Below, piece by piece: positions 49,639-58,156 of a stretch of 64,000 bases of DNA. The stretch's first letter is position 1. Every line of letters starts with the position of its first letter. Made by a program: the position numbers and the translations under genes. The DNA is from Shimia sediminis (GTDB lineage: Bacteria > Pseudomonadota > Alphaproteobacteria > Rhodobacterales > Rhodobacteraceae), in assembly GCF_003990645.1 (NCBI RefSeq), contig NZ_RYZK01000006.1, positions 62,001 to 126,000 of the forward strand. Reading direction: 5' to 3'. The notes under the pieces were generated by a model. It saw only the letters and a program-made list of their open reading frames with translations, was not told the DNA's origin and made no database searches.

Positions 49639-50001
49639 TCACCGCGCTTCGGCGTAGTGCTCGACCATCGCCGCCAGATCTTCTGGCGGCGTACCTGATT
49701 GCACAAATGCGCAGGCATTGGCGCTGATGTTAAAGATTGACCCATCGGAAAAAAACGAGGTGTTGGTGACAAAGATTACCCGCGCCCCGGGGCGACGATA
49801 GCTGGCGAAATCGGCAATCGCCAAGGCTGCGCCGTCTTCCAGCACAAGATCCAGTACGATGATCTCGTAGTCTTGCATTCGCAGCGCATGGATGGCGCCG
49901 GTCTGATCAGAAGCCAGGTCAACTTCAGCGCCCGTGCGCTGCATGTGGCGGCTCCAGATCCGTCCAAGATCGGGATCGCTTTCGACGATCAATACACGCA
50001 T
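49639..50001 (-). CDS. Single-domain response regulator
   Basis: A 120-residue receiver domain with no output domain. Acidic pocket residues are Glu7 and Asp9 (VESDPDLG); the phosphoacceptor is Asp51 (IIVLDLVLEDG). The conserved Thr (FVTNTSFF) is present, but the usual late Lys is not obvious (AFVQSGTPPEDL). The ATG at 50001 has GAGGGGAG just upstream. A full CtrA-type site lies 77 bp upstream. Such stand-alone receivers often act as phosphate relays or by binding other proteins. Confidence 0.8.
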   Translation of the reverse strand: MRVLIVESDPDLGRIWSRHMQRTGAEVDLASDQTGAIHALRMQDYEIIVLDLVLEDGAALAIADFASYRRPGARVIFVTNTSFFSDGSIFNISANACAFVQSGTPPEDLAAMVEHYAEAR

Positions 50002-50077
50002 AACTCCCCTCACGTGCTCACTCATTAACAATTTGACTCGATATTTCAGGTAATCTGCCCAAAATCCTAACAAAAGG

Positions 50078-50093
50078 TTAATGAACACTTAAC
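50078..50093 (+). promoter_or_regulatory. CtrA-type binding site (TTAA-N7-TTAAC)
   Basis: TTAATGAACACTTAAC matches the full CtrA consensus TTAA-N7-TTAAC exactly. It is in the divergent promoter of the response regulator (-) and cobC (+). Confidence 0.55.
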
Positions 50094-50173
50094 ACTGGTA
50101 AACAACGCGCGGCTGCTTGCCAAATGCGCTGTTTTCCGCTTGAAGACAGGCGACTGGTAAACCGGAGCCCCCC

Positions 50174-51124
50174 ATGTCCGCTTCTCCATCTGCCGATTCC
50201 CGCGATCATGGCGGCGGGCTGGACGCCGCGCGACACCGCTATGGCGGCGCGCGCAGTGACTGGCTGGACCTCTCGACCGGCATCAATCCCGTGCCCTATC
50301 CAACCGGCGATATTCCCGCCGACGCCTGGACTGCCCTGCCCGACAAGGGGGCGTTGAATGCCTTGATCTCAGCCGCCCGGAAGGTCTGGAACGTGCCCGA
50401 AGAGGCGGCGGTTCTGGCCACGCACGGGGCGTCTGCACCCATTGCCGCCATCCCCGCCCTCATGCCTGCAGGACGTGTCGATATCCCGACCCCCACCTAC
50501 AACGAACACGCCGCCGCCTTTGTCGCGCAAGGGTGGGACGTGAGCCAAGACAGCCCCGACGCCCGGGTCGTGGTGCACCCCAATAACCCCACTGGCCGGC
50601 TGTGGACCGCACAGGATCTGACAGCGCCGCTCACCATCATAGACGAGAGTTTCTGCGACGTGACGCCAGAGGCCAGCCTGATCCACACCGCATCTCATCC
50701 GGGTCGCATCATCCTGAAAAGTTTTGGAAAATTCTGGGGCCTTGCCGGTTTGCGCCTGGGATTTGCGATCTCGTCACCGGACACGATTGCACGCCTGAAC
50801 GACCTCACCGGCCCCTGGGCGGTCTCTGGTCCGGCCCTGCACATCGGTGCGCGGGCGCTGTCGGACACCGCCTGGGCAGACGCCACCCGCACCCGACTTG
50901 CCACAGATGCGGCGCGCCTCGACTCGATGATGACGGCACGGGGTGCAAACCTTGTTGGGGGCACGACGCTTTTCCGGCTTTACGAGGTCGACGACGCGGC
51001 CGCCTGGCAGGACAGGCTTGCCCGCAAACACGTCTGGTCGCGCATCTTTCCCTATTCCAAAACCTACCTGCGTCTCGGCCTGCCCGCCCCGGACCGCTGG
51101 TCTCACCTTGAGGGCGCTCTATGA
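50174..51124 (+). CDS. cobC: L-threonine-O-3-phosphate decarboxylase, cobalamin biosynthesis (CobC type)
   Basis: A 316-residue PLP-dependent aminotransferase-fold enzyme for making the aminopropanol phosphate arm of cobalamin. PLP-binding features are HPNNPTGRLW (135-144), the Asp in IIDESFCDV (about 157) and Lys186 in KSFGKFWGLAGLRLGF. It is short for the family of aspartate aminotransferases but normal for CobC. The stop overlaps the next start (ATGA). CbiB downstream uses its product. Confidence 0.85.
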   Translation: MSASPSADSRDHGGGLDAARHRYGGARSDWLDLSTGINPVPYPTGDIPADAWTALPDKGALNALISAARKVWNVPEEAAVLATHGASAPIAAIPALMPAGRVDIPTPTYNEHAAAFVAQGWDVSQDSPDARVVVHPNNPTGRLWTAQDLTAPLTIIDESFCDVTPEASLIHTASHPGRIILKSFGKFWGLAGLRLGFAISSPDTIARLNDLTGPWAVSGPALHIGARALSDTAWADATRTRLATDAARLDSMMTARGANLVGGTTLFRLYEVDDAAAWQDRLARKHVWSRIFPYSKTYLRLGLPAPDRWSHLEGAL

Positions 51125-52029
51125 GCACCGCCGCAATCCTCTGTGTCGCTCTGGTGCTCGATGCCGCCTTGGGAGAGCCGCGTTGGCTCTGGACCCGCTG
51201 GCCCCACCCCGCAGTTCTCATGGGCCGGCTGATCGGATGGGCCGACAAAACCTTCAACACAGGCCCGGCTCGCAAGCTGCGCGGAGCCCTGCTGATCGCT
51301 CTGCTGACGTTAACCATGGTTATCCTCGGTAAGGCCATTGCGCTCTTTGGCTGGCTTCCCCAGCTGCTGTTGGCCGCCATCCTTCTGGCCCAGCGCTCGC
51401 TGGTGGATCACGTTCAGGCGGTGGGCGACGCCCTGCGCCTGTCCCTCGGCGAGGGACGTCGCGCCGTCGCCATGATCGTCAGCCGCGACACCGCCGCCAT
51501 GGATCAGAGCGCGGTCACACGGTCCGCCATCGAAAGCGCCGCCGAGAACCTGTCGGATGGCGTCATAGCTCCGGCGTTCTGGTTCCTTGTGGCGGGCCTG
51601 CCGGGTCTTCTGGTCTACAAGATCGTCAACACCGCCGACAGCATGATTGGCTACCGCACCCCGCGCCACCAGGACTTTGGCTGGGCCGCCGCGCGGCTGG
51701 ATGACGTGCTGAACTGGGTGCCCGCCCGCCTCACCGCTGCCCTGATCGCGGCGACTCACGGGGGGCTGTCCGCTTGGTCCGCCATCCGCAGGGACGCCGC
51801 CAAACACCGCTCGCCCAACGCAGGCTGGCCCGAATCCGCCATGGCCCGCGCCCTGAACGCCGCCATTGCAGGCCCACGCGCCTATGACGGCGCGATGCGG
51901 GCGTTTCCATTTGTCCACGAAAAGGGCCGCAAAACCCTGGGGCCTGACGACATCGACGCCGCATGTCGTGCCCTCTGGCGGACATGGGCCGCGTTTTTGG
52001 CCCTCACATTCCTGTTGGCCCTGTTCTGA
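51121..52029 (+). CDS. cbiB: Adenosylcobinamide-phosphate synthase
   Basis: A 302-residue integral membrane enzyme that joins adenosylcobyric acid and aminopropanol phosphate (CbiB, CobD in the aerobic naming). Diagnostic text: ALVLDAALGEPRWLWTRWPHPAVLMGRLIG at the start, then SRDTAAMDQSAVTRSAIESAAENLSDG and NTADSMIGYRTPRHQDFGWAAARLDDV. Four to five membrane helices. Translation is coupled to cobC by a 4-nt overlap. Confidence 0.9.
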   Translation: MSTAAILCVALVLDAALGEPRWLWTRWPHPAVLMGRLIGWADKTFNTGPARKLRGALLIALLTLTMVILGKAIALFGWLPQLLLAAILLAQRSLVDHVQAVGDALRLSLGEGRRAVAMIVSRDTAAMDQSAVTRSAIESAAENLSDGVIAPAFWFLVAGLPGLLVYKIVNTADSMIGYRTPRHQDFGWAAARLDDVLNWVPARLTAALIAATHGGLSAWSAIRRDAAKHRSPNAGWPESAMARALNAAIAGPRAYDGAMRAFPFVHEKGRKTLGPDDIDAACRALWRTWAAFLALTFLLALF

Positions 52030-52091
52030 TCGCTTGCCCCTTTGCTCTGACCTGTTAACCTCTGGCCAAAGTGATTTCCCGAGGTTTCCCG

Positions 52092-53261
52092 ATGCGTCTG
52101 CCCCTAATTCTCGCCGTCCTGTCCCTCAGCGCCCCAACTGCACTGGCCAATGTGCCCTGCGGGGGGTCGTTTTCGGGGTTTGTTGACGGGCTCAAGAAAG
52201 AGGCCATCGCCAAGGGCCACAAGAAATCCACGGTCAACACATTCTTCGCCAACGTGCGTCAGGACCCGAAAACGCTCAAGGCTGACCGCTCGCAAGGCGT
52301 CTTTCAGATGCCCTTCTTCGATTTTTCCCAACGCCTGATCAGCCAGAACCGCATCAACGTCGGCAAATCCAAGGCAAAAACCTACAAATCCACCTTTGAC
52401 CGGATCGAGCGTGACTATGGCGTGTCCCGCGGCGTGCTGTTGGCCTTCTGGGCGTTCGAGACCGACTATGGCGCCTTTCAGGGTGACTTCAACACTCTGA
52501 ACTCACTGGTCACGCTGTCTCACGACTGCCGCCGCCCCGAACTGTTCCGTCCACAGGTCTTTGCCGCGCTTGAGCTTTATGAACGCGGCGATTTCAGCCC
52601 TACCAAGACCACCGGCGCCTGGGCCGGCGAGATCGGCATGGTGCAGATGCTGCCCGAAGACATCATCGAAAACGGTGTGGACGGCGATGGCGATGGTAAG
52701 GTGCGGCTCAAGACCTCGCCACAGGATGCGCTGATGTCCGGCGGCAAGATGCTCAGCCACCTCGGCTGGCGCAAGGGCCAGCCCTGGTTGCAGGAAGTCA
52801 CCGTGCCGAAAAACCTCGACTGGTCGAAATCCGGTCTGGATCACAGCATGAAAGCCTCTGAATGGGCCAAGCTGGGCGTGAAGCCACGTCAGGGCAATCT
52901 CGCCAATCTCGACGCCTCACTGCTCCTGCCCCAGGGGCGCAATGGTCCGGCCTTTCTGGCCTACCCCAACTACCGCGTCTATTTCGAGTGGAACAAAAGT
53001 TTTGTCTATGTGACCACCGCCGCCTATTTCGCCACCCGCCTCGAAGGCGCCAAACCCTATAACGCGGGCAAGCCCGACCAGGGCCTGAGCGGCAGTCAGA
53101 TGAAACAGTTGCAAAAGAAACTGAAAGCCCGCGGCCACGATGTCGGCAAGGTTGACGGCATCCTCGGCGCCAAAACCCGCGCCGCCGTGCAAAAGGAACA
53201 GAAACGCCTCGGCCTGCCCGCCGACGCCTGGCCAACGCCAGCGCTGTTAACCAAGCTCTGA
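52092..53261 (+). CDS. Lytic murein transglycosylase with peptidoglycan-binding domain (MltB type)
   Basis: A 389-residue secreted enzyme. The signal peptide ends near TALA-N (1-19). The SLT_2-like domain has the catalytic Glu123 in AFWAFETDYGAFQG and continues with GAWAGEIGMVQMLPEDI. The last 60 residues (about 330-389) are a peptidoglycan-binding domain (LQKKLKARGHDVGKVDGILGAKTRAAV). It cleaves glycan strands with formation of anhydromuramic ends. GAGG is seven bases before the ATG at 52092. A terminator follows at 53344. Confidence 0.85.
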   Translation: MRLPLILAVLSLSAPTALANVPCGGSFSGFVDGLKKEAIAKGHKKSTVNTFFANVRQDPKTLKADRSQGVFQMPFFDFSQRLISQNRINVGKSKAKTYKSTFDRIERDYGVSRGVLLAFWAFETDYGAFQGDFNTLNSLVTLSHDCRRPELFRPQVFAALELYERGDFSPTKTTGAWAGEIGMVQMLPEDIIENGVDGDGDGKVRLKTSPQDALMSGGKMLSHLGWRKGQPWLQEVTVPKNLDWSKSGLDHSMKASEWAKLGVKPRQGNLANLDASLLLPQGRNGPAFLAYPNYRVYFEWNKSFVYVTTAAYFATRLEGAKPYNAGKPDQGLSGSQMKQLQKKLKARGHDVGKVDGILGAKTRAAVQKEQKRLGLPADAWPTPALLTKL

Positions 53262-53343
53262 TGGGGCGCTTTACGGTTTCTTAGGGTTTGTGATATGAAT
53301 TGAGCAAAGTAATACACGACTCAGTTTCTTCACCGAAACAAGT

Positions 53344-53382
53344 GCCCGGCAGAGTTGCCGCTCTGCCGGGCTTCTCTTCTTG
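53344..53382 (+). terminator. Rho-independent terminator downstream of the lytic transglycosylase
   Basis: GCCCGGCAGAG and CTCTGCCGGGC form an 11-bp stem with a 6-nt loop, followed by TTCTCTTCTT. Confidence 0.85.
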
Positions 53383-53390
53383 AAGCTAGT

Positions 53391-53480
53391 TTACAGCCCC
53401 GCGAAAAGTCGGATGATTGTTACGAGCAGCGTCAATGCTGCAATGATCACCATCCATTTGTAATACACGTTTGGATGCAG
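53391..53480 (-). CDS. Possible 29-residue membrane peptide
   Basis: On the minus strand TAAGGAGG (a near-perfect Shine-Dalgarno) is followed after eight bases by CTG and an open frame ending TAA at 53391, with sequence (M)HPNVYYKWMVIIAALTLLVTI and on to IRLFAGL. One hydrophobic helix covers most of it. A GTG three codons further upstream is in frame but touches the ribosome binding site. It lies in the AT-rich 314-bp gap between the transglycosylase and the next gene, which otherwise holds a terminator. CTG starts are rare, hence low confidence. Confidence 0.35.
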   Translation of the reverse strand: MHPNVYYKWMVIIAALTLLVTIIRLFAGL

Positions 53481-53575
53481 TTGCCTCACCTCCTTACGCC
53501 GGGCCGGTTGCCCGACGAAAAGGAGAGTTAGACACAACTTGTTAAAACTTATTAAACTCGGAGTAGCGTTAAGAT

Positions 53576-53923
53576 CTACTCCCGAACCGGAAACCGCTCG
53601 CCGCCTTCAGTCAACACAACCAACCGGTCGTCATTCCTGACGATCCGGTCACATCGTGAGACTTCGGTCACAAAGGTCACACAGACAACACTATCAGCCT
53701 CGGCGCGCCACGTGCCTTCCCAGAGTCCCCCACCGCCATAGGTATAGCTATAATAGCCGTCTTCCCCATAGACCGAGCGCCCCTCGTCATAGAAAACCAG
53801 CTCCTGCCCCGACAGGGCCGCTTGCAAACCCGCAACATCAAACAGCTCATCCCCTGCGCGCATCTTCCAGCCCTCAGCTGAAACCGGCCCTGCCATCAGC
53901 AAGGCCACCATCAATATCCGCAT
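53576..53923 (-). CDS. Small secreted protein of unknown function
   Basis: A 115-residue protein from the ATG at 53923. The signal peptide is MRILMVALLMAGPVSAEG (cleavage after VSA). The mature part has GLQAALSGQELVFYDEGRSV, an aromatic/glycine run YGEDGYYSYTYGGGGLWEGTW, two cysteines (VVCVTFVTEVSRC) that may form a disulfide, and an end LTEGGERFPVRE. Alternating strands suggest a small beta-barrel or sandwich. I know similar proteins only as hypotheticals of Rhodobacteraceae. Confidence 0.65.
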   Translation of the reverse strand: MRILMVALLMAGPVSAEGWKMRAGDELFDVAGLQAALSGQELVFYDEGRSVYGEDGYYSYTYGGGGLWEGTWRAEADSVVCVTFVTEVSRCDRIVRNDDRLVVLTEGGERFPVRE

Positions 53924-53992
53924 ATCACCGCCTCCTCCCCGCACCCTAACGCGCAAGGGGAACACGCCGCCTCACATTGCCGCGAGGCCCTG

Positions 53993-54051
53993 CTTCTTTT
54001 GGCCAAAAATATCCCGGGGGAGTCGCCGCAGGCGGCGGGGGCAGCGCCCCC
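53993..54051. repeat. Intergenic repeat copy 3
   Basis: CTTCTTTTGGCCAAAAATAT, then CCCGGGGGAG, a GCCGCAGGCGGC hairpin and a closing GGGGGCAGCGCCCCC. It lies 8 bp from the smc stop and upstream of the small secreted protein gene. Confidence 0.85.
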
Positions 54052-54059
54052 TCACCTGA

Positions 54060-57000
54060 TCAGGCCACCAGAGTCTCGGCTGCTTTCAGGTCGACCGACA
54101 CCAGCTGAGACACGCCCTGTTCAGCCATCGTCACCCCAAACAGCCGATCCATCCGCGCCATGGTCACCGCGTGGTGGGTGATGATCAGGAACCGCGTGTT
54201 GGTCTGGCGGCACATCTCGTCCAACAGATCACAGAACCGCGTGACGTTGGCATCATCCAGCGGCGCATCAACCTCGTCGAGCACACAGATCGGCGCCGGG
54301 TTGGCCAGGAACACCGCAAAAATCAGCGCCAGCGCGGTCAGGGTCTGCTCTCCGCCTGACAGCAAGGACAGCGTTGACAGCTTCTTGCCCGGCGGCTGGC
54401 ACATGATCTCCAGCCCGGCCTCAAGCGGATCATCACTTTCCACCAAGACCAGATTGGCTTCACCGCCACCAAACAGATGGCGAAACAGCATGGTGAAGTT
54501 CGAATTGACCTGCTCGAACGCCGTCAACAGCCGCTCGCGCCCTTCGCGGTTCAGGCTGGCAATGCCATTGCGCAGGGTCTTGATCGCCTCTTCCAGATCA
54601 GCCTTTTCAGTGACCAGAGTGTCGTGTTCTTCCTGAACTTCCTTGGCGTCTTCCTCGGCGCGCAGGTTGACCGCGCCCAAGGCATCCCGCTGACGCTTCA
54701 GCCGGTTCACATCCGCCTCGATCGCATGGCTGTCCGGCATCTGGTCCGGCACCACATCCAAGCGCTCCAACAGGGCAGCTGGCGACACCTGCTGCTCTTC
54801 GTAAATCCGCTCGGCGGCATAGGACACCGTCTCGCGCGCCGCATCCGCCCGCGCCTCGGACCGCGCCCTTGCCTCGCGCGCCTCACTGGCCGCGCGCTCC
54901 GCTTCGCGCTCTGCGTTCTCAGCCTCGCGCAGCGCGGTCTCTCCCTCGGCCAGCACGTCCGCCGCCTTGCGCCGCCGTGCCTCAGCATCCTCAATCGCGC
55001 CGGTCAATTCTTCACGCTTGGCGGCAATCTCTTCCGGGGCCGAGGATGCTTCTTTCAGCTCCTGTTCCGAGGTCACCTTGCGTTCAGCCAGCTCGCCAAT
55101 GCGTTTTTCGGCGGTTTCCAACCGGTGACGCCAGCCGCTGACTTCCTTGGTGACCTCCTGCGCGCGCCGCAGCCGTGCTTCGCCCTCGCGGCGCAATTCG
55201 TCTTGGCCCGAGCGCTTGGTCATCATGGTGATCCGGGCCGCCTCGACCGTCATCTTGACGTCCTCGACCCCGGCCCGCGCCGCATCCAAGTCGCCAAGAT
55301 CCGCAACACCGCGCTCGGCCTCCAGAACCTGTGACCGCGCCGCCATCGCCTCTTCCTCGTGGCGCGCCACGGCAAGACCCAGCGATTCCAGCCGTCCCTC
55401 GGCAAGGTTGCGATCCGCCTCGGCCCGGCTCAGCGCCCGGTTGGCATCCGCCACGGCCCGGTCCGCGTCCCGCCGCGCCAGACGCGCCGCCTTGTCCACT
55501 TCGGACAACTCGCGCAACCGCGCCTGCAGGGTTTCATGCGCCTGCACCGCCCCATCTGCCCGTGCCGTGGCGCGGGCCATCTGTTGCTTCAGCTCTTCCA
55601 ACCGGTTCAGCTGCTGCAGTCGCAAGGCCGCCGCACTTGGCGCATCCTCGGCCCAGGCGCGATATCCGTCCCAGCGCCACAGGTCACCCTCGAGCGACAC
55701 CAACCGCTGACCCGGCTTCAACAAGGGCTGCAACCGCATCGCATCTTCGGTCGCCACCAGCCCGATCTGGCTCATCCGGCGTTCCAGCACCTCGGGCACT
55801 GACACATGCGCCACCAACGAGGTCACGCCCTCGGGCAAGGGCTGATCCACATCATAAGGCGGCAACACATGCCAGCCCGACGGCCCGTCCTCGTCCACCT
55901 CTGGGGCCCGCAGATCATCCGCCATCGCTGCGCCAAGCGCCTTTTCAAAGCCCTGCTGCACCTGCAACCGGTCGAGGATCTGCCCGCCTTCGGCGGTGTC
56001 GCGTTCGACCAGCTTGGCCAGCGCCGTCACCTCGGCCCGAAGCGCGTTCAACTCGCCCTCGGCCTCGGAGCGTTCCGCCCGCGCATCGGCCTCGCGCGAC
56101 TGTGTCTCGGCGCGATCCTGCTCGGCCTTGGTCAGCGCCTCGTCAGCATCCTGCGCGGCCTGAACCGCACCAGCTTCGGCGGTTTTTGCGATCTCAAAAT
56201 CCTCGGACGCCTTGACCAGCGCCGCCTTGGAGACATCCACCGCGTCACGCGCCTTGCCTGCCTCGGCCTCGTTCTTGGCTTGTGTCTTGCGGCTGTCTTC
56301 CAGCAGACGATGCGCCGACTGGTGCCGCGCCGCCAGCCGCGCCACGTCCTCGGTCAGCTGTGCCAGGTCGGTTTCGCGATCCTGCAACACACTTGCGGCC
56401 TCGCGCGCCGCCTCCGAGGCCGCCTCGAGCTTGGCCTCATGTCCTTCGCCAGCCTTGGCCAGCTCCTTGGCTTCCCACTCCAGCCGCTCAATGGTCTCGC
56501 CCGCATCGCGGTTCAACCCGCTTTCGCGCTCCATATCCTTGGCCAACTGGTCAATCCGGCTCGTCAGCGTCTCAATGATCTGGCGCGCATGGGCCTCTTG
56601 ATCGTTCAGCGTATCGCGCTGCACCTGCAACCGCTGCAAGACAGCCGCCGCAATCGCCTCTTCCTCGCGCAAGGGGGGCAAGGCATCGTCCCGCGCCACC
56701 CGCTCTTTCGCCGCAGCCCGCGCCGCACCCTCGGCCTGCGCCGCTGCCGTCGTACGGTTGCGCAGCTCTTCATCCGCCGTGGCGCGCGCCTCATCCGCCT
56801 CTCGCCAGCGGCGATACAGCAACAGCCCCTCAGCCTGCCGCAACTCATCCCCGATGGCCCGATAGCGCGCGGCCTGTCGGGCCTGCCGCGCCAATTGCGC
56901 CAACTGGCTCGCCAACTGCTCGATCACGTCATCGACGCGGGCAAGGTTGGTCTCGGCCCCCTTCAGCTTCAGCTCGGCCTCATGGCGCCGCTGGTACAGG

Positions 57001-57515
57001 CCGGAAATCCCCGCCGCTTCCTCCAGAATACGGCGGCGCGATTTGGGTTTGGCGTTGATCAGCTCCGAGATCTGCCCCTGCCGCACCAGCGCCGGAGAAT
57101 GCGCCCCGGTCGAGGCATCGGCAAACAGCATCTGCACATCGCGCGCGCGCACATCCTTGGTGTTGACCTTATAGGCGCTGCCCACATCCCGCGTGATCCG
57201 CCGCACGATCTCAAGGCTGTCGTCTTCGTTGAACCCCGCAGGCGCCAGCCGCTCCGAATTGTCCAGCATCAGCTGCACTTCGGCAAAGTTCCTCGCAGGC
57301 CGCGTCGCCGCCCCGGCAAAGATCACGTCCTCCATGCCGCCGCCGCGCATCGCGGTGGGCCGGTTCTCGCCCATGACCCAGCGCAGTGCTTCCAGAAGAT
57401 TGGATTTGCCACAGCCGTTTGGCCCCACCACTCCCGTCAGCCCATCGGCAATGATCAGGTCGGTCGGATCCACAAAGCTCTTAAAGCCCGTCAGTCTGAG
57501 TTTCGAAAAACGCAA
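54060..57515 (-). CDS. smc: Chromosome segregation protein SMC
   Basis: A 1151-residue SMC if translation starts at the TTG at 57515 (LRFSKLRLTGFKSFVDPTDL), the usual family start; an ATG at 57569 would add 18 residues. Walker A is GPNGCGKSN (31-39). Two long coiled coils rich in Ala, Glu and Arg flank a hinge (about 490-640). The C-terminal signature LSLLSGGEQTLTALALIFA and Walker B CVLDEVDAPLDDANV are intact. SMC dimers with ScpA/ScpB compact and separate chromosomes. DnaA-box-like sequences lie just upstream. Confidence 0.95.
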   Translation of the reverse strand: MRFSKLRLTGFKSFVDPTDLIIADGLTGVVGPNGCGKSNLLEALRWVMGENRPTAMRGGGMEDVIFAGAATRPARNFAEVQLMLDNSERLAPAGFNEDDSLEIVRRITRDVGSAYKVNTKDVRARDVQMLFADASTGAHSPALVRQGQISELINAKPKSRRRILEEAAGISGLYQRRHEAELKLKGAETNLARVDDVIEQLASQLAQLARQARQAARYRAIGDELRQAEGLLLYRRWREADEARATADEELRNRTTAAAQAEGAARAAAKERVARDDALPPLREEEAIAAAVLQRLQVQRDTLNDQEAHARQIIETLTSRIDQLAKDMERESGLNRDAGETIERLEWEAKELAKAGEGHEAKLEAASEAAREAASVLQDRETDLAQLTEDVARLAARHQSAHRLLEDSRKTQAKNEAEAGKARDAVDVSKAALVKASEDFEIAKTAEAGAVQAAQDADEALTKAEQDRAETQSREADARAERSEAEGELNALRAEVTALAKLVERDTAEGGQILDRLQVQQGFEKALGAAMADDLRAPEVDEDGPSGWHVLPPYDVDQPLPEGVTSLVAHVSVPEVLERRMSQIGLVATEDAMRLQPLLKPGQRLVSLEGDLWRWDGYRAWAEDAPSAAALRLQQLNRLEELKQQMARATARADGAVQAHETLQARLRELSEVDKAARLARRDADRAVADANRALSRAEADRNLAEGRLESLGLAVARHEEEAMAARSQVLEAERGVADLGDLDAARAGVEDVKMTVEAARITMMTKRSGQDELRREGEARLRRAQEVTKEVSGWRHRLETAEKRIGELAERKVTSEQELKEASSAPEEIAAKREELTGAIEDAEARRRKAADVLAEGETALREAENAEREAERAASEAREARARSEARADAARETVSYAAERIYEEQQVSPAALLERLDVVPDQMPDSHAIEADVNRLKRQRDALGAVNLRAEEDAKEVQEEHDTLVTEKADLEEAIKTLRNGIASLNREGRERLLTAFEQVNSNFTMLFRHLFGGGEANLVLVESDDPLEAGLEIMCQPPGKKLSTLSLLSGGEQTLTALALIFAVFLANPAPICVLDEVDAPLDDANVTRFCDLLDEMCRQTNTRFLIITHHAVTMARMDRLFGVTMAEQGVSQLVSVDLKAAETLVA

Positions 57516-57586
57516 GTGCTGCCCAAGGTCCTGTTGATTCTCGCTATTCAGAAAGGTTGCCCAAGGCATTGGCCACGAGTCAACGA

Positions 57587-57626
57587 TGATCCACAGAATG
57601 TGGCCGAAATCCGCGACTTATCCACA
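57587..57626. promoter_or_regulatory. Two DnaA-box-like sequences upstream of smc
   Basis: TTATCCACA at 57618-57626 is a perfect DnaA box, and TGATCCACA at 57587-57595 is one mismatch away, 31 bp (about three helical turns) apart on the same face. They are 72-111 bp upstream of the smc TTG start. Confidence 0.45.
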
Positions 57627-57744
57627 AGATATTGATATTTCGCCCGCCGGGAACAATTTACCCCTGCGACGCCACATGACATCAGGACGTCGCAATCCGC
57701 CTTGACCTGCGCCGCCATCGCGTCCAAACAAGGTCTTGTGTGGT

Positions 57745-57915
57745 GTCTGATCGGGTAACCGACGGATTCACGGGAATGTGGAAGGGATCATGTGATCCTG
57801 TGCCACAGCCGCCCCCGCGACTGTACGCGGCGAGCGGGCGTTCAAATCCACTGGAGGGTCTCCTCTGGGAAGGGAACGCACCGCCTCGACCCGCAAGCCA
57901 GGAGACCGGCCACAC
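57745..57915 (+). ncRNA. Cobalamin riboswitch
   Basis: The conserved elements occur in order: the early GGAATGTGGAAGGG region, CAGCCGCCCCCGCGACTGTA, TCCACTGGA, CTGGGAAGGG, and the B12 box GCAAGCCAGGAGACCGGCC (57893-57911). A CCCGTC/GACGGG hairpin at 57932-57949 then lies just upstream of the AAGGAG ribosome binding site of cbtB, which suggests control of translation or termination by adenosylcobalamin. It covers most of the 228-bp leader (57740-57966). Confidence 0.9.
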
Positions 57916-57966
57916 AAAGCAACGTAACCCCCCCGTCGGGTGTGACGGGAAAAGGAGACTTAGATC

Positions 57967-58137
57967 ATGACGACCCAAACTGCACAGATCACCGCAGTCC
58001 GCAGCAACACCGCCGCCTTTATCCTGGTGACCCTCGTTGGTCTCGGCCTCTTGACCGTGTCCGGCATGGCCCAGGCCACGGTTCTGCATGACGCGGCCCA
58101 CGACCAGCGCCACGCCATGGCATTCCCCTGCCACTAA
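57967..58137 (+). CDS. cbtB: Cobalt transporter subunit CbtB
   Basis: A 56-residue membrane protein that is easily missed because it is short. It starts MTTQTAQITAVRSNTAAFIL, has one membrane helix (about 17-36) and ends in a histidine-rich tail (LHDAAHDQRHAMAFPCH) that matches the CbtB motif for cobalt. AAGGAG lies nine bases upstream. It sits directly behind the riboswitch and 19 bp before cbtA, so the pair is a B12-repressed cobalt uptake system. Confidence 0.85.
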   Translation: MTTQTAQITAVRSNTAAFILVTLVGLGLLTVSGMAQATVLHDAAHDQRHAMAFPCH

Positions 58138-58156
58138 GCACGCGCCGCACGGCACA

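Noticed and set aside
57587-57626. Replication origin
   Set aside because: Only two DnaA-box-like sequences, no AT-rich unwinding region and no origin-associated genes.
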